Source of the DNA: VXYL01 sp963665195
GTDB lineage: Bacteria > Pseudomonadota > Gammaproteobacteria > Pseudomonadales > Azotimanducaceae
Length of the DNA stretch: 64,000 nucleotides
Assembly: GCA_963665195.1 (NCBI GenBank)
Contig: OY762070.1
Coordinates: 4,340,001-4,404,000, forward strand
Direction: 5' to 3'
Below are positions 36,060 to 43,488 of the stretch, in pieces. The translations under genes and the position numbers were made by a program. Positions within the stretch are counted from its first letter, which is position 1. The number at the start of each line of letters is the position of its first letter. Below the pieces are notes generated by a model. The model made no database searches and was not told the origin of the DNA. It was given only the letters and a program-made list of their open reading frames with translations.

Positions 36060-36406
36060 AGGCAGTTCTGATCTCGGCCGCAGTGGCGGCAGCGTTCTGG
36101 ATTCCCCTCGGCCTGTGCACGGCGGCGGCGCTGACGCCGGGCAGCGGCGGCGCCGGTGGTTTCGCGCTGCACTTGCTGGCCTTCGCGTACCTCTCCGTGG
36201 CGCTCTGTCTGGCCCACTTCCGCGACGGGCCGCTGCTCGCCGCCGCGCTGTGGCTGTTCGCCTTCGGCGTGCTCATCGAGGTCGCCCAGGTCTTCGTCGA
36301 CGGGCGCAGCAGCGAGTTCGCCGACCTCGCCGTGAATGCGCTGGGCATCGGCATCGGCTGCGGGGTCTACTTCGGGGCGCGACGCGCGCGGGTCGCGCTG
36401 GCATGA
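36056..36406 (+). CDS. VanZ-like small membrane protein
   Basis: A 116-residue protein with four hydrophobic segments (AVLISAAVAAAFWIPLGL, FALHLLAFAYLSVALCL, LLAAALWLFAFGVLIEVAQ, LAVNALGIGIGCGVYFG). GVLIEVAQVFVDGRSSEFAD is the VanZ signature. The start is a TTG that overlaps the fabV stop (TTGA), and the stop overlaps the next gene. VanZ-like proteins are linked to teicoplanin resistance in some bacteria, but the function in this setting is unknown. Confidence 0.85.
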   Translation: MKAVLISAAVAAAFWIPLGLCTAAALTPGSGGAGGFALHLLAFAYLSVALCLAHFRDGPLLAAALWLFAFGVLIEVAQVFVDGRSSEFADLAVNALGIGIGCGVYFGARRARVALA

Positions 36407-36984
36407 CGCGGCCGCGCATCGAGAGCATGGTGCCCGTGCTCGGCATCGACGATTACGCCGCGGCGCGCGAGCACTACGTCGAATGGCTCGGCTTCCAAGT
36501 CGACTGGGAGTGGCGGGAGGCGCCGGGAGAGCCCGTCATCATGGCGATCTCCCGCGACGCGGCATCGTTCATGCTGAACGAGTACGCCAACGCCATGCCG
36601 GGTTCGTGGGTGACGCTGAAGGTGGCGAATCTCGCCGGGCTAGTGGCCGAGTGGGAAGCGCGTCGCCCCGGCGCGGCGAGCATCGTCGTCGAGCCGCCGT
36701 ACGAATTCCCCTCCTGCCGCATCGTGGATCCGAGCGGCAACGTGCTGCACTTCCAGGAACCCCTCTCCGAGACCGAACAGGCAGCGCGGGCCGGGAACCG
36801 GGCGCGGATGCAGGATTTCGTGCGCGGCCGCCTCGAACGCGGCGAGCCGCTGCCGACCCCGGAGGAACTTCGCGCTGCGGTGGGCCCGGACCTCGGCACC
36901 GCGGTCGAGGTGCTGAACGAGTTCCCGGACTACGCCGCGGCATTCGCCCGTCGCAAGGCGGCGGGCACACTCGGTCGGATGTAG
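36403..36984 (+). CDS. VOC-superfamily protein (glyoxalase/bleomycin-resistance type)
   Basis: A 193-residue protein. Residues ~1-115 form a VOC domain (VLGIDDYAAAREHYVEWLGF, then SCRIVDPSGNVLHFQEPLSE). The C-terminal ~60 residues are a separate helical tail (LPTPEELRAAVGPDLGTAVE, VLNEFPDYAAAFARRKAAG). The ATG overlaps the VanZ stop. The tail DNA (36871-36957) has a second copy at 40727-40813, about 80 percent identical by eye, next to a truncated nuclease gene. Function is unknown. Confidence 0.85.
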   Translation: MTRPRIESMVPVLGIDDYAAAREHYVEWLGFQVDWEWREAPGEPVIMAISRDAASFMLNEYANAMPGSWVTLKVANLAGLVAEWEARRPGAASIVVEPPYEFPSCRIVDPSGNVLHFQEPLSETEQAARAGNRARMQDFVRGRLERGEPLPTPEELRAAVGPDLGTAVEVLNEFPDYAAAFARRKAAGTLGRM

Positions 36985-36987
36985 GGA

Positions 36988-37012
36988 CGGGGCTTGCCCA
37001 GGGCTTGCCCCG
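36988..37012. terminator. GC-rich hairpin after the VOC gene
   Basis: CGGGGC (36988-36993) and GCCCCG (37007-37012) can pair, and GCCC/GGGC inside can form a small second stem. GGGCTTGCCC is repeated. It sits just after the VOC stop and before the lipoprotein gene. No T-run is present, so it may only be a weak terminator. Confidence 0.35.
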
Positions 37013-37203
37013 CCCGTGCCGGCGCCATGCACGGCGCTTACCGGAGATCCGTCGTACACTCTTGCCAAGGGATCGGTTGACGTATGATGTTCTGCGAGTG
37101 AACCTCTTGCGGGGTTGGGGAGCGCTCCATGAACGACTTGGCGAGGCGCAGGCGGTCCTGCAGCGTCCCTCCCCGAAGACGAACCGGCAAACGAGGGAAT
37201 CGG

Positions 37204-39762
37204 ATGATGCGATCGGGCCTGGCGGCGGTCCTGCTCGGGGCGATGCTGTTCGCGCTGGGCTGCGGAGGAGGCGGCGGCGGCTCTGCGCCGCCGCAGCCGG
37301 TGGCGGTGAACGGCTCCTGCTCCGCCACGCTCAACCAGTGCAGCGCCGGAACGTTCGTCGACGCCGGCGACACCGACACCGAGCACCGATGGAGCTGCAG
37401 AGGATCGGGCGGCGGTTCCACGGCCGCATGCGCCATCCCGAAGCCGATCGACGGCGGCTGCGGCGAAGAGCTGAACCAGTGCCTGGCGGGGGACCTCGAC
37501 GACATCGACGACAGCGACGCCGAGTATCTCTGGAACTGCGCCGGCCGGCACGGCGGCCAGCCCGCCGCGTGCTCCATCCCGAAGCCGATCGACGGCGGCT
37601 GCGGCGAAGAGCCGAACCAGTGCCTGGCGGGGGACCTCGACGACGTCGACGACAGCGACGCCGAGTATCTCTGGAACTGCGCCGGCCGGCACGGCGGCCA
37701 GCCCGCCGCGTGCTCCATCCCGAAGCCGATCGACGGCGGCTGCGGCGAAGAGCCGAACCAGTGCCTGGCGGGGGACCTCGACGACGTCGACGACAGCGAT
37801 GTCGACTTTCTCTGGAACTGCGCCGGGCGGCACGGCGGCCAGCCCGCCGCGTGCGCCGTCCCGAAGCCCATCGACGGCGGCTGCGGCGAAGAGGCGAACC
37901 AGTGCCTGGCGGGGGACCTCGATGACGTCGACGACAGCGATGTCGACTTTCTCTGGAACTGCGCCGGGCGGCACGGCGGCCAGCCCGCCATGTGCTCCGC
38001 CCCGAAGCCGGTCGACGGAGAATGCGGCGAAGAGCTGAACCAATGCCTGGCCGGGGACCCGGACGACATCGACGACTCCGACACCGAACACCTCTGGAAC
38101 TGCGCCGGCCTGCACGGCGGCCAGCCCGCCATGTGTTCGCTGCAGAAGACGGTCGTCTGCCCGAACGGCGCTCCGGCAGCGGACGATCCGCTCTCCTGCG
38201 AGCGGGGATTCAGCGCCATCGGCGGCATCGACCGCATTCCGCTGGATCAGGTCAAAATGACGAACAGAGACATGCAGGAGGCGTTTGTCATTTTTGATAA
38301 GTCATTGGGTCATATGAACAATGTCGGGGGGGTGGCATGCGATTCGTATGTGACGCAGCCGGATCAATGCTGGGATCCGGCGAACCGCACCAGGATAACC
38401 AGGCACACGGACGACTATCGCGAGTCGAATGCCGGCTCGGCGCCGTTCACGGAGCTTCTTGATTTGGAGAGGGCTAGCAAACTCTGGCTGGAACAAGAAA
38501 GCGAGAGGATGGGAGCGGTGAAAATCGTGAATCATTCTTTCCACGGTGCCTCCGCACCGCAGACCAGCGGATTTCCTCATCTCTCGATCTGGGCTGCCGG
38601 CAACGATGGGCACAACGGATCCTGGGTTGAGGAGTATTGGGAATCAGACACTCAGGAAGAGATGGCGGGTGAAATCGCGGCAGGCAGGTTGCTGTTCGTC
38701 TCCGGTTTTTCGCGCGATGTGAACGACAACTACATCCGTCATCCCAGCGCCAGCAGCTGCAGGGGTGTGGATAATGGATGCCTGTGGGCAAGCTTGGTTA
38801 TTGACACTTCGGATGGCGGCTTTGCCTTCGGAACCAGTTTCGCCGTACCGAATGTTGCCGCAGCTCTTGCTTCAATCCTCAGCGTCTTCCCCGACACCGA
38901 GTATCAGGACCTCGCCAGATTGGCGCGTGCCTGTGCGAAGAAGACCGGGGAAGGCATTGACGGTCCGAACGGCCTGCTCGCCACTTCGGGCGGAGTCGGC
39001 GTCGCCGACTTCTCCTGCATGGACGAGATCGTCCCCGCCGCGGCGGCCCTGGCGGCGGGCGAGACGGCGGCCCTGGCCATCGACGGGTGGGAAATCGCCG
39101 TCAGTCGGCGTTCGATCGCGGTCGTCGGGGAGCCGCCGGTGGACGATTCGCCCGTGCAGCGGTCGGCGGACCGCGGCACCTTGGTCGCGCTGTACCACGC
39201 GACCGATGGCGCGAACTGGCTGCGCAGCGGCGACTGGCTGACCGACGAGGCGGTGGTGCGATGGCACGGCGTCTCCGTGAATGGCCAGAACCGGGTCTAC
39301 TTGCTGTCTCTGGTCGAAAACCAGCTCGGCGGCGAGCTGCCGGCGGAGCTGGCCGAACTCGATGCCCTCGAACGCTTGTCTCTCAGCGGCAACCGGCTGG
39401 GCGGCGGGATCCCGGCGGAGCTGGGCAGTCTCGGGTCCCTTCGCGTACTGTCGCTCAGCGGCAACCGGCTCAGCGGCGGGATCCCCGCGGAGCTGGGCGA
39501 TCTCCGCGCGCTGCGCGGCCTGTGGCTCAGCGACAACGAGCTGAGCGGCGAGATTCCGGCACAGCTGGGCAATGTGCGGACGCTTCGGGACCTGAATCTC
39601 GCCCGCAACCGGCTGACGGGCGAGATCCCGGCCGAGCTCGCGGATCTGGGCTCGCTCGAGGAGCTGTACCTCAGCGGCAACGAGTTCACCGGCTGCGTTC
39701 CCGCGGGCCTGGCGGACGTGCCGAAGAACGACATCGACGAGCTCGGGCTGCCCGACTGCTGA
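37204..39762 (+). CDS. Mosaic lipoprotein: Cys/Asp-rich tandem repeats, subtilase-like domain, leucine-rich repeats
   Basis: An 852-residue surface lipoprotein. The signal ends at a lipobox (LGAMLFALGC) followed by a Gly run. Residues ~33-315 are six 47-residue repeats, each with four Cys and an Asp-rich turn (CLAGDLDDVDDSD). Then comes a subtilase-like part: VKIVNHSFHGAS, SIWAAGNDG and the serine motif FGTSFAVPNVAAAL, but the usual Asp (DxG) and His (HGT) motifs were not found. The C-terminus has ~5 leucine-rich repeats (LSLSGNRLSGGIPAELGDL) behind a cap (LVALYHATDGANWLRSGDW). The ATG at 37204 has GAGGG in front and starts the signal; 37129 is an alternative. A TTGCCA-N15-TATGAT pair at 37062-37088 could be the promoter. 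Confidence 0.85.
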   Translation: MMRSGLAAVLLGAMLFALGCGGGGGGSAPPQPVAVNGSCSATLNQCSAGTFVDAGDTDTEHRWSCRGSGGGSTAACAIPKPIDGGCGEELNQCLAGDLDDIDDSDAEYLWNCAGRHGGQPAACSIPKPIDGGCGEEPNQCLAGDLDDVDDSDAEYLWNCAGRHGGQPAACSIPKPIDGGCGEEPNQCLAGDLDDVDDSDVDFLWNCAGRHGGQPAACAVPKPIDGGCGEEANQCLAGDLDDVDDSDVDFLWNCAGRHGGQPAMCSAPKPVDGECGEELNQCLAGDPDDIDDSDTEHLWNCAGLHGGQPAMCSLQKTVVCPNGAPAADDPLSCERGFSAIGGIDRIPLDQVKMTNRDMQEAFVIFDKSLGHMNNVGGVACDSYVTQPDQCWDPANRTRITRHTDDYRESNAGSAPFTELLDLERASKLWLEQESERMGAVKIVNHSFHGASAPQTSGFPHLSIWAAGNDGHNGSWVEEYWESDTQEEMAGEIAAGRLLFVSGFSRDVNDNYIRHPSASSCRGVDNGCLWASLVIDTSDGGFAFGTSFAVPNVAAALASILSVFPDTEYQDLARLARACAKKTGEGIDGPNGLLATSGGVGVADFSCMDEIVPAAAALAAGETAALAIDGWEIAVSRRSIAVVGEPPVDDSPVQRSADRGTLVALYHATDGANWLRSGDWLTDEAVVRWHGVSVNGQNRVYLLSLVENQLGGELPAELAELDALERLSLSGNRLGGGIPAELGSLGSLRVLSLSGNRLSGGIPAELGDLRALRGLWLSDNELSGEIPAQLGNVRTLRDLNLARNRLTGEIPAELADLGSLEELYLSGNEFTGCVPAGLADVPKNDIDELGLPDC
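37300..38145 (+). repeat. Six tandem 141-bp coding repeats
   Basis: Units begin at 37441, 37582, 37723, 37864 and 38005, with an older divergent unit at 37300. Each encodes 47 residues of type PKPIDGGCGEEPNQCLAGDL, then DDVDDSDVDFLWNCAGRHGG and QPAAC. Units two to four are almost identical even at silent positions, which suggests recent expansion or homogenisation; the outer units are more diverged. Confidence 0.95.
39290..39735 (+). repeat. Leucine-rich repeats, about 72 bp each
   Basis: Units of 24 residues follow LxLSGNRLxGxIPAELGxL, the plant-type LRR consensus common in environmental bacterial surface proteins. About five full units are visible, closed by CVPAGLADVPKND. They probably form the ligand-binding end of the lipoprotein. 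Confidence 0.9.
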
Positions 39763-39901
39763 GGCGATCCTCCTTCCGTGGCCGGGTCGAGGGCGATGCA
39801 AGCGGCCCATTGCGGAATGCCGGCGCGGGCCGGCGGGGGAAAGCCCGTTCTCGTTCGTGCTTCGGCGCGCCATGCGCGGCGCAAGTGCTCGGGAGGCGAG
39901 G

Positions 39902-40720
39902 CTAGGCGTTTCCTTCGCCCACGCTGGCCACGGCGTGCTCGAACGCCACCACGTTGCGGGACTCGCTGCTGAATTCCACGCCGACCAGATGGACGCGCAC
40001 GCCCAGCGCGCGGTACTTCTCCGCGTACCCGCGCTCCACGAGCTGCGCCATCGCAGCGCCCTCGCCGGCCTGCTCCGCCACCTTGAACTCGAACACATAC
40101 ACCTGGTTCTCGAAGCGCACCGGCATGTCCGGCCGCCCCTTGTTCGTGCTCTCCTCCACGGTGACGTCCAAGCAGAAGCCAGCGAAGTACGAGTAGAAGA
40201 CGCTCGCGTAGAAGCCTTCGTAGTCGGCGATGTCGTTGTTCGTGTACCACTGGTGCGGAATGCTCGCGTAGAAGGCGTGGAAGAGCTCGCGCATGCCGTC
40301 GACATCGTCCGCCTCCAGCAGGCGATGGAGGCGGACGCTGTTCGCCGTCTGCCGGGCGCCGTCCTGCCCCAGCCGCTGCAGCAGCCGCTCGTTGAGTCCC
40401 TCGCGCACCTCCCGGTTGGGGTAGCCGAGCCGGTAGAGCGTCCGTTCGCCAACGCGCTCGCGCTCGCGGATCGTCAGGTAGCCGGTCTGGAACAGCAGCG
40501 CCTCGGTCGCGATGGCGTCGACGTCGAACGTCGACAGCAGTCTGTCGCTCGTCGGCGTGCCCGTCTCCAGCCAGTGCGCCTTGAACTCCCGGCTGCGCAG
40601 CAGCAGCAGGATGTCGAACGGGTTGTACACCCTCTCCTCGCCGAGCCACGAGTAGCCGTTGTACCACTCGCGGATCGCCTCCCGGTGCAGCCCCGGCAGC
40701 GCCGGCGCGAACACCGCGTC
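39902..40720 (-). pseudogene. 5'-truncated DUF1703-type AAA-ATPase/PD-(D/E)XK nuclease gene
   Basis: From 40720 leftward the frame matches the C-terminal half of the AAA-ATPase-like/DUF1703 family: LDAVFAPALPGLHREAIREW, YNGYSWLGEERVYNPFDILL, then the nuclease part (YSYFAGFCLDVTVEESTNKG, RPDMPVRFENQVYVFEFKVA). The N-terminal ATPase half (about 230 residues in the family) is missing. Upstream of 40720 the DNA is instead a copy of the VOC gene tail. The frame stays open to an ATG at 40789, so a 295-residue protein could still be made, but the ATP-binding part is gone. These proteins are often multicopy and of unknown role. Confidence 0.75.
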
Positions 40721-40726
40721 GAGGTC

Positions 40727-40837
40727 CGCGCCGCCGTGGGCCCGGACCTGGGCACCGCCATCGAAGTGCTGAACGAGTTCCCCGAACACTTGGCGGCGTT
40801 CGCGGCTCGCAAGGGCGATGTCCAGTCCGGGACTTAG
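40727..40837 (+). pseudogene. Remnant of a VOC-type gene 3' end
   Basis: The plus strand reads RAAVGPDLGTAIEVLNEFPE, HLAAFAARKGDVQSGT and a TAG at 40835-40837. This matches the C-terminal tail of the VOC protein encoded at 36403-36984 (RAAVGPDLGTAVEVLNEFPD). Bases 40727-40813 align with 36871-36957 at about 80 percent identity by eye. No other part of that gene is present. It marks a deletion or insertion junction with the truncated nuclease gene. Confidence 0.7.
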
Positions 40838-40858
40838 GACCGCGATGGACAGCGAGGG

Positions 40859-42061
40859 TCAGAGCAACTGCGACAGGAATGTGCGCGCCGGGACGACCAG
40901 CGGCGGTCCGGGCGAGGCGAAGCAGTCGCGCGCCACGTACTCGGCGCCGACCGTCACCTGAAAGGCGAACGGCGCGTCGAGCTGCCCCTGGAAATGCGCG
41001 AGCGCGGGGCTTGCGGATGCGTCGTCGGCCTTCGCTTCGACGAGAAACCAGGGCACGCCGTCCCGGACCACCACGAAGTCCACTTCGCGCTTCTGCTTGT
41101 CGCGCAGATAGCCGAGTTCGAAGTCGCCGAGGCCCAAGTCGGTCCACCCTTCCACCGCTTTCAGCAGGTGCGCGGCGATGAAGGTCTCGGCGCGGCGCCC
41201 CGGGTCGCTGACGGTGGCCCAGTCGCGCACGTACCACTTCGGCTCCTTGCGCAGCGAACGCGACACGTTGCGGAACCATGGGCGGACGATGAAGCCGAGA
41301 TGCAGGTCGCTGAGCGTCGCCACCCAGCGGCGCACGGTGTCCACGGACACCCGGGCATGGTTCGCAAGGTTGGTGAGGACAAGCTGCGTCCCGGACTGCT
41401 CGACCAAGAGCCGCACCATGGAGTCCAGCTGGTCAAGTTGCTGGATCTGCGTGACCTCTCGGACATCCTCGCGCACAAGCTGGCGCAGGCGCAGCGAACG
41501 CCAGCGCCGCTCGAAGCGCTTGTCGCGGCGCAGATACGGCTCTGGGAAACCGCCGTGGCGCCAGAGGGCCAGGAAGTCCTCCTCGGCGACCGGAGCGGGA
41601 TCGCGCAGGATGCGATCGGAGGGCAGAGCTTGCGTGGCGACTTCCGCCACCGAAAACGGATGCATGCGATAGGCGAAGTAGCGCCCCATCAGGCTGTCGC
41701 CGCCGCGGCGGTAGACGTCGAGCCGGCCGCTTCCCGTGACGACGATGCGTACGCGGTCCACATAGGTGTCGAAGAAGCCTTTCAGAAACTCCCGCCAGCG
41801 CGGGAACTTGTGCAGCTCGTCGAACAGCACGACCGGCGGAGTGGCGACCAGCCGGTCCAGCTTGAGCGCCTCCGCTATGCGTGCGGGCCCGTCCAGCACA
41901 AGCTGTCGATCTTCTACGTTGTCCCAGTTGACGTAGGCGTCCGCGCTCAGCTGGCCTACGGTGGTCTTGCCCACTTGGCGCGGACCGCTGATGAACGCCA
42001 TCTGCCGGTCCTGCGCGAGGTGCCCAGCGAGGAGATTGTCGTACAGACGGGGTGCTTCCAT
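40859..42061 (-). CDS. AAA_14/DUF4143 ATPase
   Basis: A 400-residue ATPase of the AAA_14-DUF4143 family. Walker A is FISGPRQVGKTTVGQL (about residues 23-38), Walker B PVVLFDELHKFPRWREFLKG, and sensor VTGSGRLDVYRRGGDSL. The C-terminal DUF4143 has DFELGYLRDKQKREVDFVVV and VPWFLVEAKADD, a nuclease-like pattern (D...E-x-K). Such genes are multicopy in many bacteria and archaea; they may belong to mobile or toxin-like modules. A 36-base palindrome lies 18 bases before the ATG. Confidence 0.9.
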   Translation of the reverse strand: MEAPRLYDNLLAGHLAQDRQMAFISGPRQVGKTTVGQLSADAYVNWDNVEDRQLVLDGPARIAEALKLDRLVATPPVVLFDELHKFPRWREFLKGFFDTYVDRVRIVVTGSGRLDVYRRGGDSLMGRYFAYRMHPFSVAEVATQALPSDRILRDPAPVAEEDFLALWRHGGFPEPYLRRDKRFERRWRSLRLRQLVREDVREVTQIQQLDQLDSMVRLLVEQSGTQLVLTNLANHARVSVDTVRRWVATLSDLHLGFIVRPWFRNVSRSLRKEPKWYVRDWATVSDPGRRAETFIAAHLLKAVEGWTDLGLGDFELGYLRDKQKREVDFVVVRDGVPWFLVEAKADDASASPALAHFQGQLDAPFAFQVTVGAEYVARDCFASPGPPLVVPARTFLSQLL

Positions 42062-42079
42062 GGCTTGGCCATTGTCGTA

Positions 42080-42115
42080 TGCATCGTAAAACGGTCAAGA
42101 CCATTTTACGATGCA
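42080..42115. promoter_or_regulatory. 36-bp near-perfect palindrome, probable operator of the AAA_14 gene
   Basis: TGCATCGTAAAA (42080-42091) and TTTTACGATGCA (42104-42115) are exact inverted copies. Inside, GGTC and GACC pair around AA, with one mismatch, so 17 of 18 positions per arm match. It sits in the short leader of the AAA_14 gene and just past the end of the dihydroorotase gene. Similar ATTTTACGATGCAT-like palindromes before AAA_14 genes are known to me from other genomes. Self-regulation is likely but unproven. Confidence 0.7.
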
Positions 42116-42135
42116 CCGTTGTTTGGTCGGGTTCG

Positions 42136-43467
42136 CTAGCGGTCGAACTCCAGTGCCTGCCCCATCGGTCCATCCACCAGCCGCCCGTTCTCGCAGACCA
42201 GATTGCCGCCCACGAACGTGTGCGTGATGCGGGAGCGGAAGGCGATGCCGCGGAACGGGGACCAGCCGCACTTGGCGTGGATGGGCTCGTCGTCGACGAC
42301 GGTGCTGGCGTTGGGATCGATCACCGCGAGGTCCGCGTGGTAGCCCTCGCGCAGGAAGCCGCGCTCGCGCACGGCGAATAGCTCGGCAGGCGCGTGGGCA
42401 GTTTTCTGCACCACCTGCTCGATGGTGAAGTCGCCGGCCTTGACGTGCTCCACCAGGCTCAGCAGCGCGTGCTGCACCAGGGGCAGGCCGGCGGGGGCGG
42501 CGTAGCCGGGCAGGTCCTTCTCTTGGCGGGTGTGCGGGGCGTGGTCGGTGGCGATGACGTCGATGCGGTCTTCTACCACGGCGCGCTTCAGGGCCAGCTG
42601 GTCGGCGCGGGTCTTGATGGCCGGGTTGCACTTGATGTCGGCGCCGAGCGCGCCGTACCAGCTGTCGTTGAAGAAGAGGTGATGCACGCAGGCTTCCGCC
42701 GTGATGCGCTTGCCAGCCAGCGGGCCGGGCTCGAAGAGGGCGAGTTCCCGCGCCGTGGTGAGGTGCAGGACGTGCAGCCGGCTGCCGTGCTTCTTGGCAA
42801 GCGACACGGCGAAGGACGAGGAGCGATAGCACGCCTCCTCGGAACGGATGCGCGGGTGCTCGTCGATCGGGATGTCGTCGCCGAACTTCTCCCGTGCCGC
42901 GGCTTCGTTGGCAAGAATCGTCGGCGTGTCTTCGCAGTGCGTGGCGATCAGCAGCGGGCTGGCGGCGAAGATGCCCTCCAGCGTGCGCGGATCGTCGACC
43001 AGCATGTTGCCGGTGGAGGCGCCCATGAATACCTTGAGACCGCAGGCCTTGGTGATGTCGACGCCCTTGATCGCTTCGAGGTTGTCGTTCGTGGCCCCGA
43101 AGTAGAAGGCGTAGTTGGTCATCGAGCGACTCGCCGCGCGGGCGTGCTTGTCGAGCAGGGCGTCCATGTCGATGGTCTGCGGATCGCAGTTCGGCATCTC
43201 CATCGTGCTGGTGATGCCGCCCGCCACCGCGGCGCGGGACTCGGTGGCGATGCTGCCCTTGTGTTCGAGGCCGGGCTCCCGGAAATGCACCTGATCGTCG
43301 ATCATCCCCGGCAGCAGCCAAGCGCCGGCCAGGTCGATCTCGCGGGCGCCGGCCGGCGTCGCGCCGGGGCCGATGCGTTCGATGCGGCCATCCGCGACGG
43401 CGACATCGGCCTCGAAGCGGCGACCTTCGTTGACGAGCGTGGCGTTCTTGAGCGCGTATGCAACCAT
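42136..43467 (-). CDS. pyrC: Dihydroorotase (class I type)
   Basis: A 443-residue cyclic amidohydrolase that should close carbamoyl-aspartate to dihydroorotate in pyrimidine synthesis. Metal ligands lie in MIDDQVHFREPGLEHKGSI; the carbamylated lysine is probably in GLKVFMGASTGN; further ligands in IATHCEDTP, HVLHLTTA and VIATDHAPHT. GWSPFRGIAFRSRITHTFVG is a dihydroorotase C-terminal signature. The ATG at 43467 starts the family motif YALKNATLVNEG. The longer frame to 44919 is the shadow of glcD. Other cyclic amidohydrolases (allantoinase, hydantoinase) are possible but fit less well. Confidence 0.88.
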   Translation of the reverse strand: MVAYALKNATLVNEGRRFEADVAVADGRIERIGPGATPAGAREIDLAGAWLLPGMIDDQVHFREPGLEHKGSIATESRAAVAGGITSTMEMPNCDPQTIDMDALLDKHARAASRSMTNYAFYFGATNDNLEAIKGVDITKACGLKVFMGASTGNMLVDDPRTLEGIFAASPLLIATHCEDTPTILANEAAAREKFGDDIPIDEHPRIRSEEACYRSSSFAVSLAKKHGSRLHVLHLTTARELALFEPGPLAGKRITAEACVHHLFFNDSWYGALGADIKCNPAIKTRADQLALKRAVVEDRIDVIATDHAPHTRQEKDLPGYAAPAGLPLVQHALLSLVEHVKAGDFTIEQVVQKTAHAPAELFAVRERGFLREGYHADLAVIDPNASTVVDDEPIHAKCGWSPFRGIAFRSRITHTFVGGNLVCENGRLVDGPMGQALEFDR

Positions 43468-43474
43468 GACCCCG

Positions 43475-43482
43475 ACTATAGT
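43475..43482. promoter_or_regulatory. Symmetric -10-like element between dihydroorotase and glcD starts
   Basis: Only 21 bases (43468-43488) separate the two divergent ATG codons. They contain the palindrome ACTATAGT, which gives TATAGT on both strands: 43477-43482 for glcD, 6 bases before its ATG, and 43480-43475 for pyrC, 7 bases before its ATG. Transcription starting 6-7 bases after a -10 box would begin at the start codons, making both mRNAs leaderless. No ribosome sites are present. No good -35 box was seen. Confidence 0.45.
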
Positions 43483-43488
43483 ACGCCC

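Noticed and set aside
39297..41279. 660-codon minus-strand frame
   Set aside because: Runs across parts of three different genes in wrong frames; an artefact of high GC.
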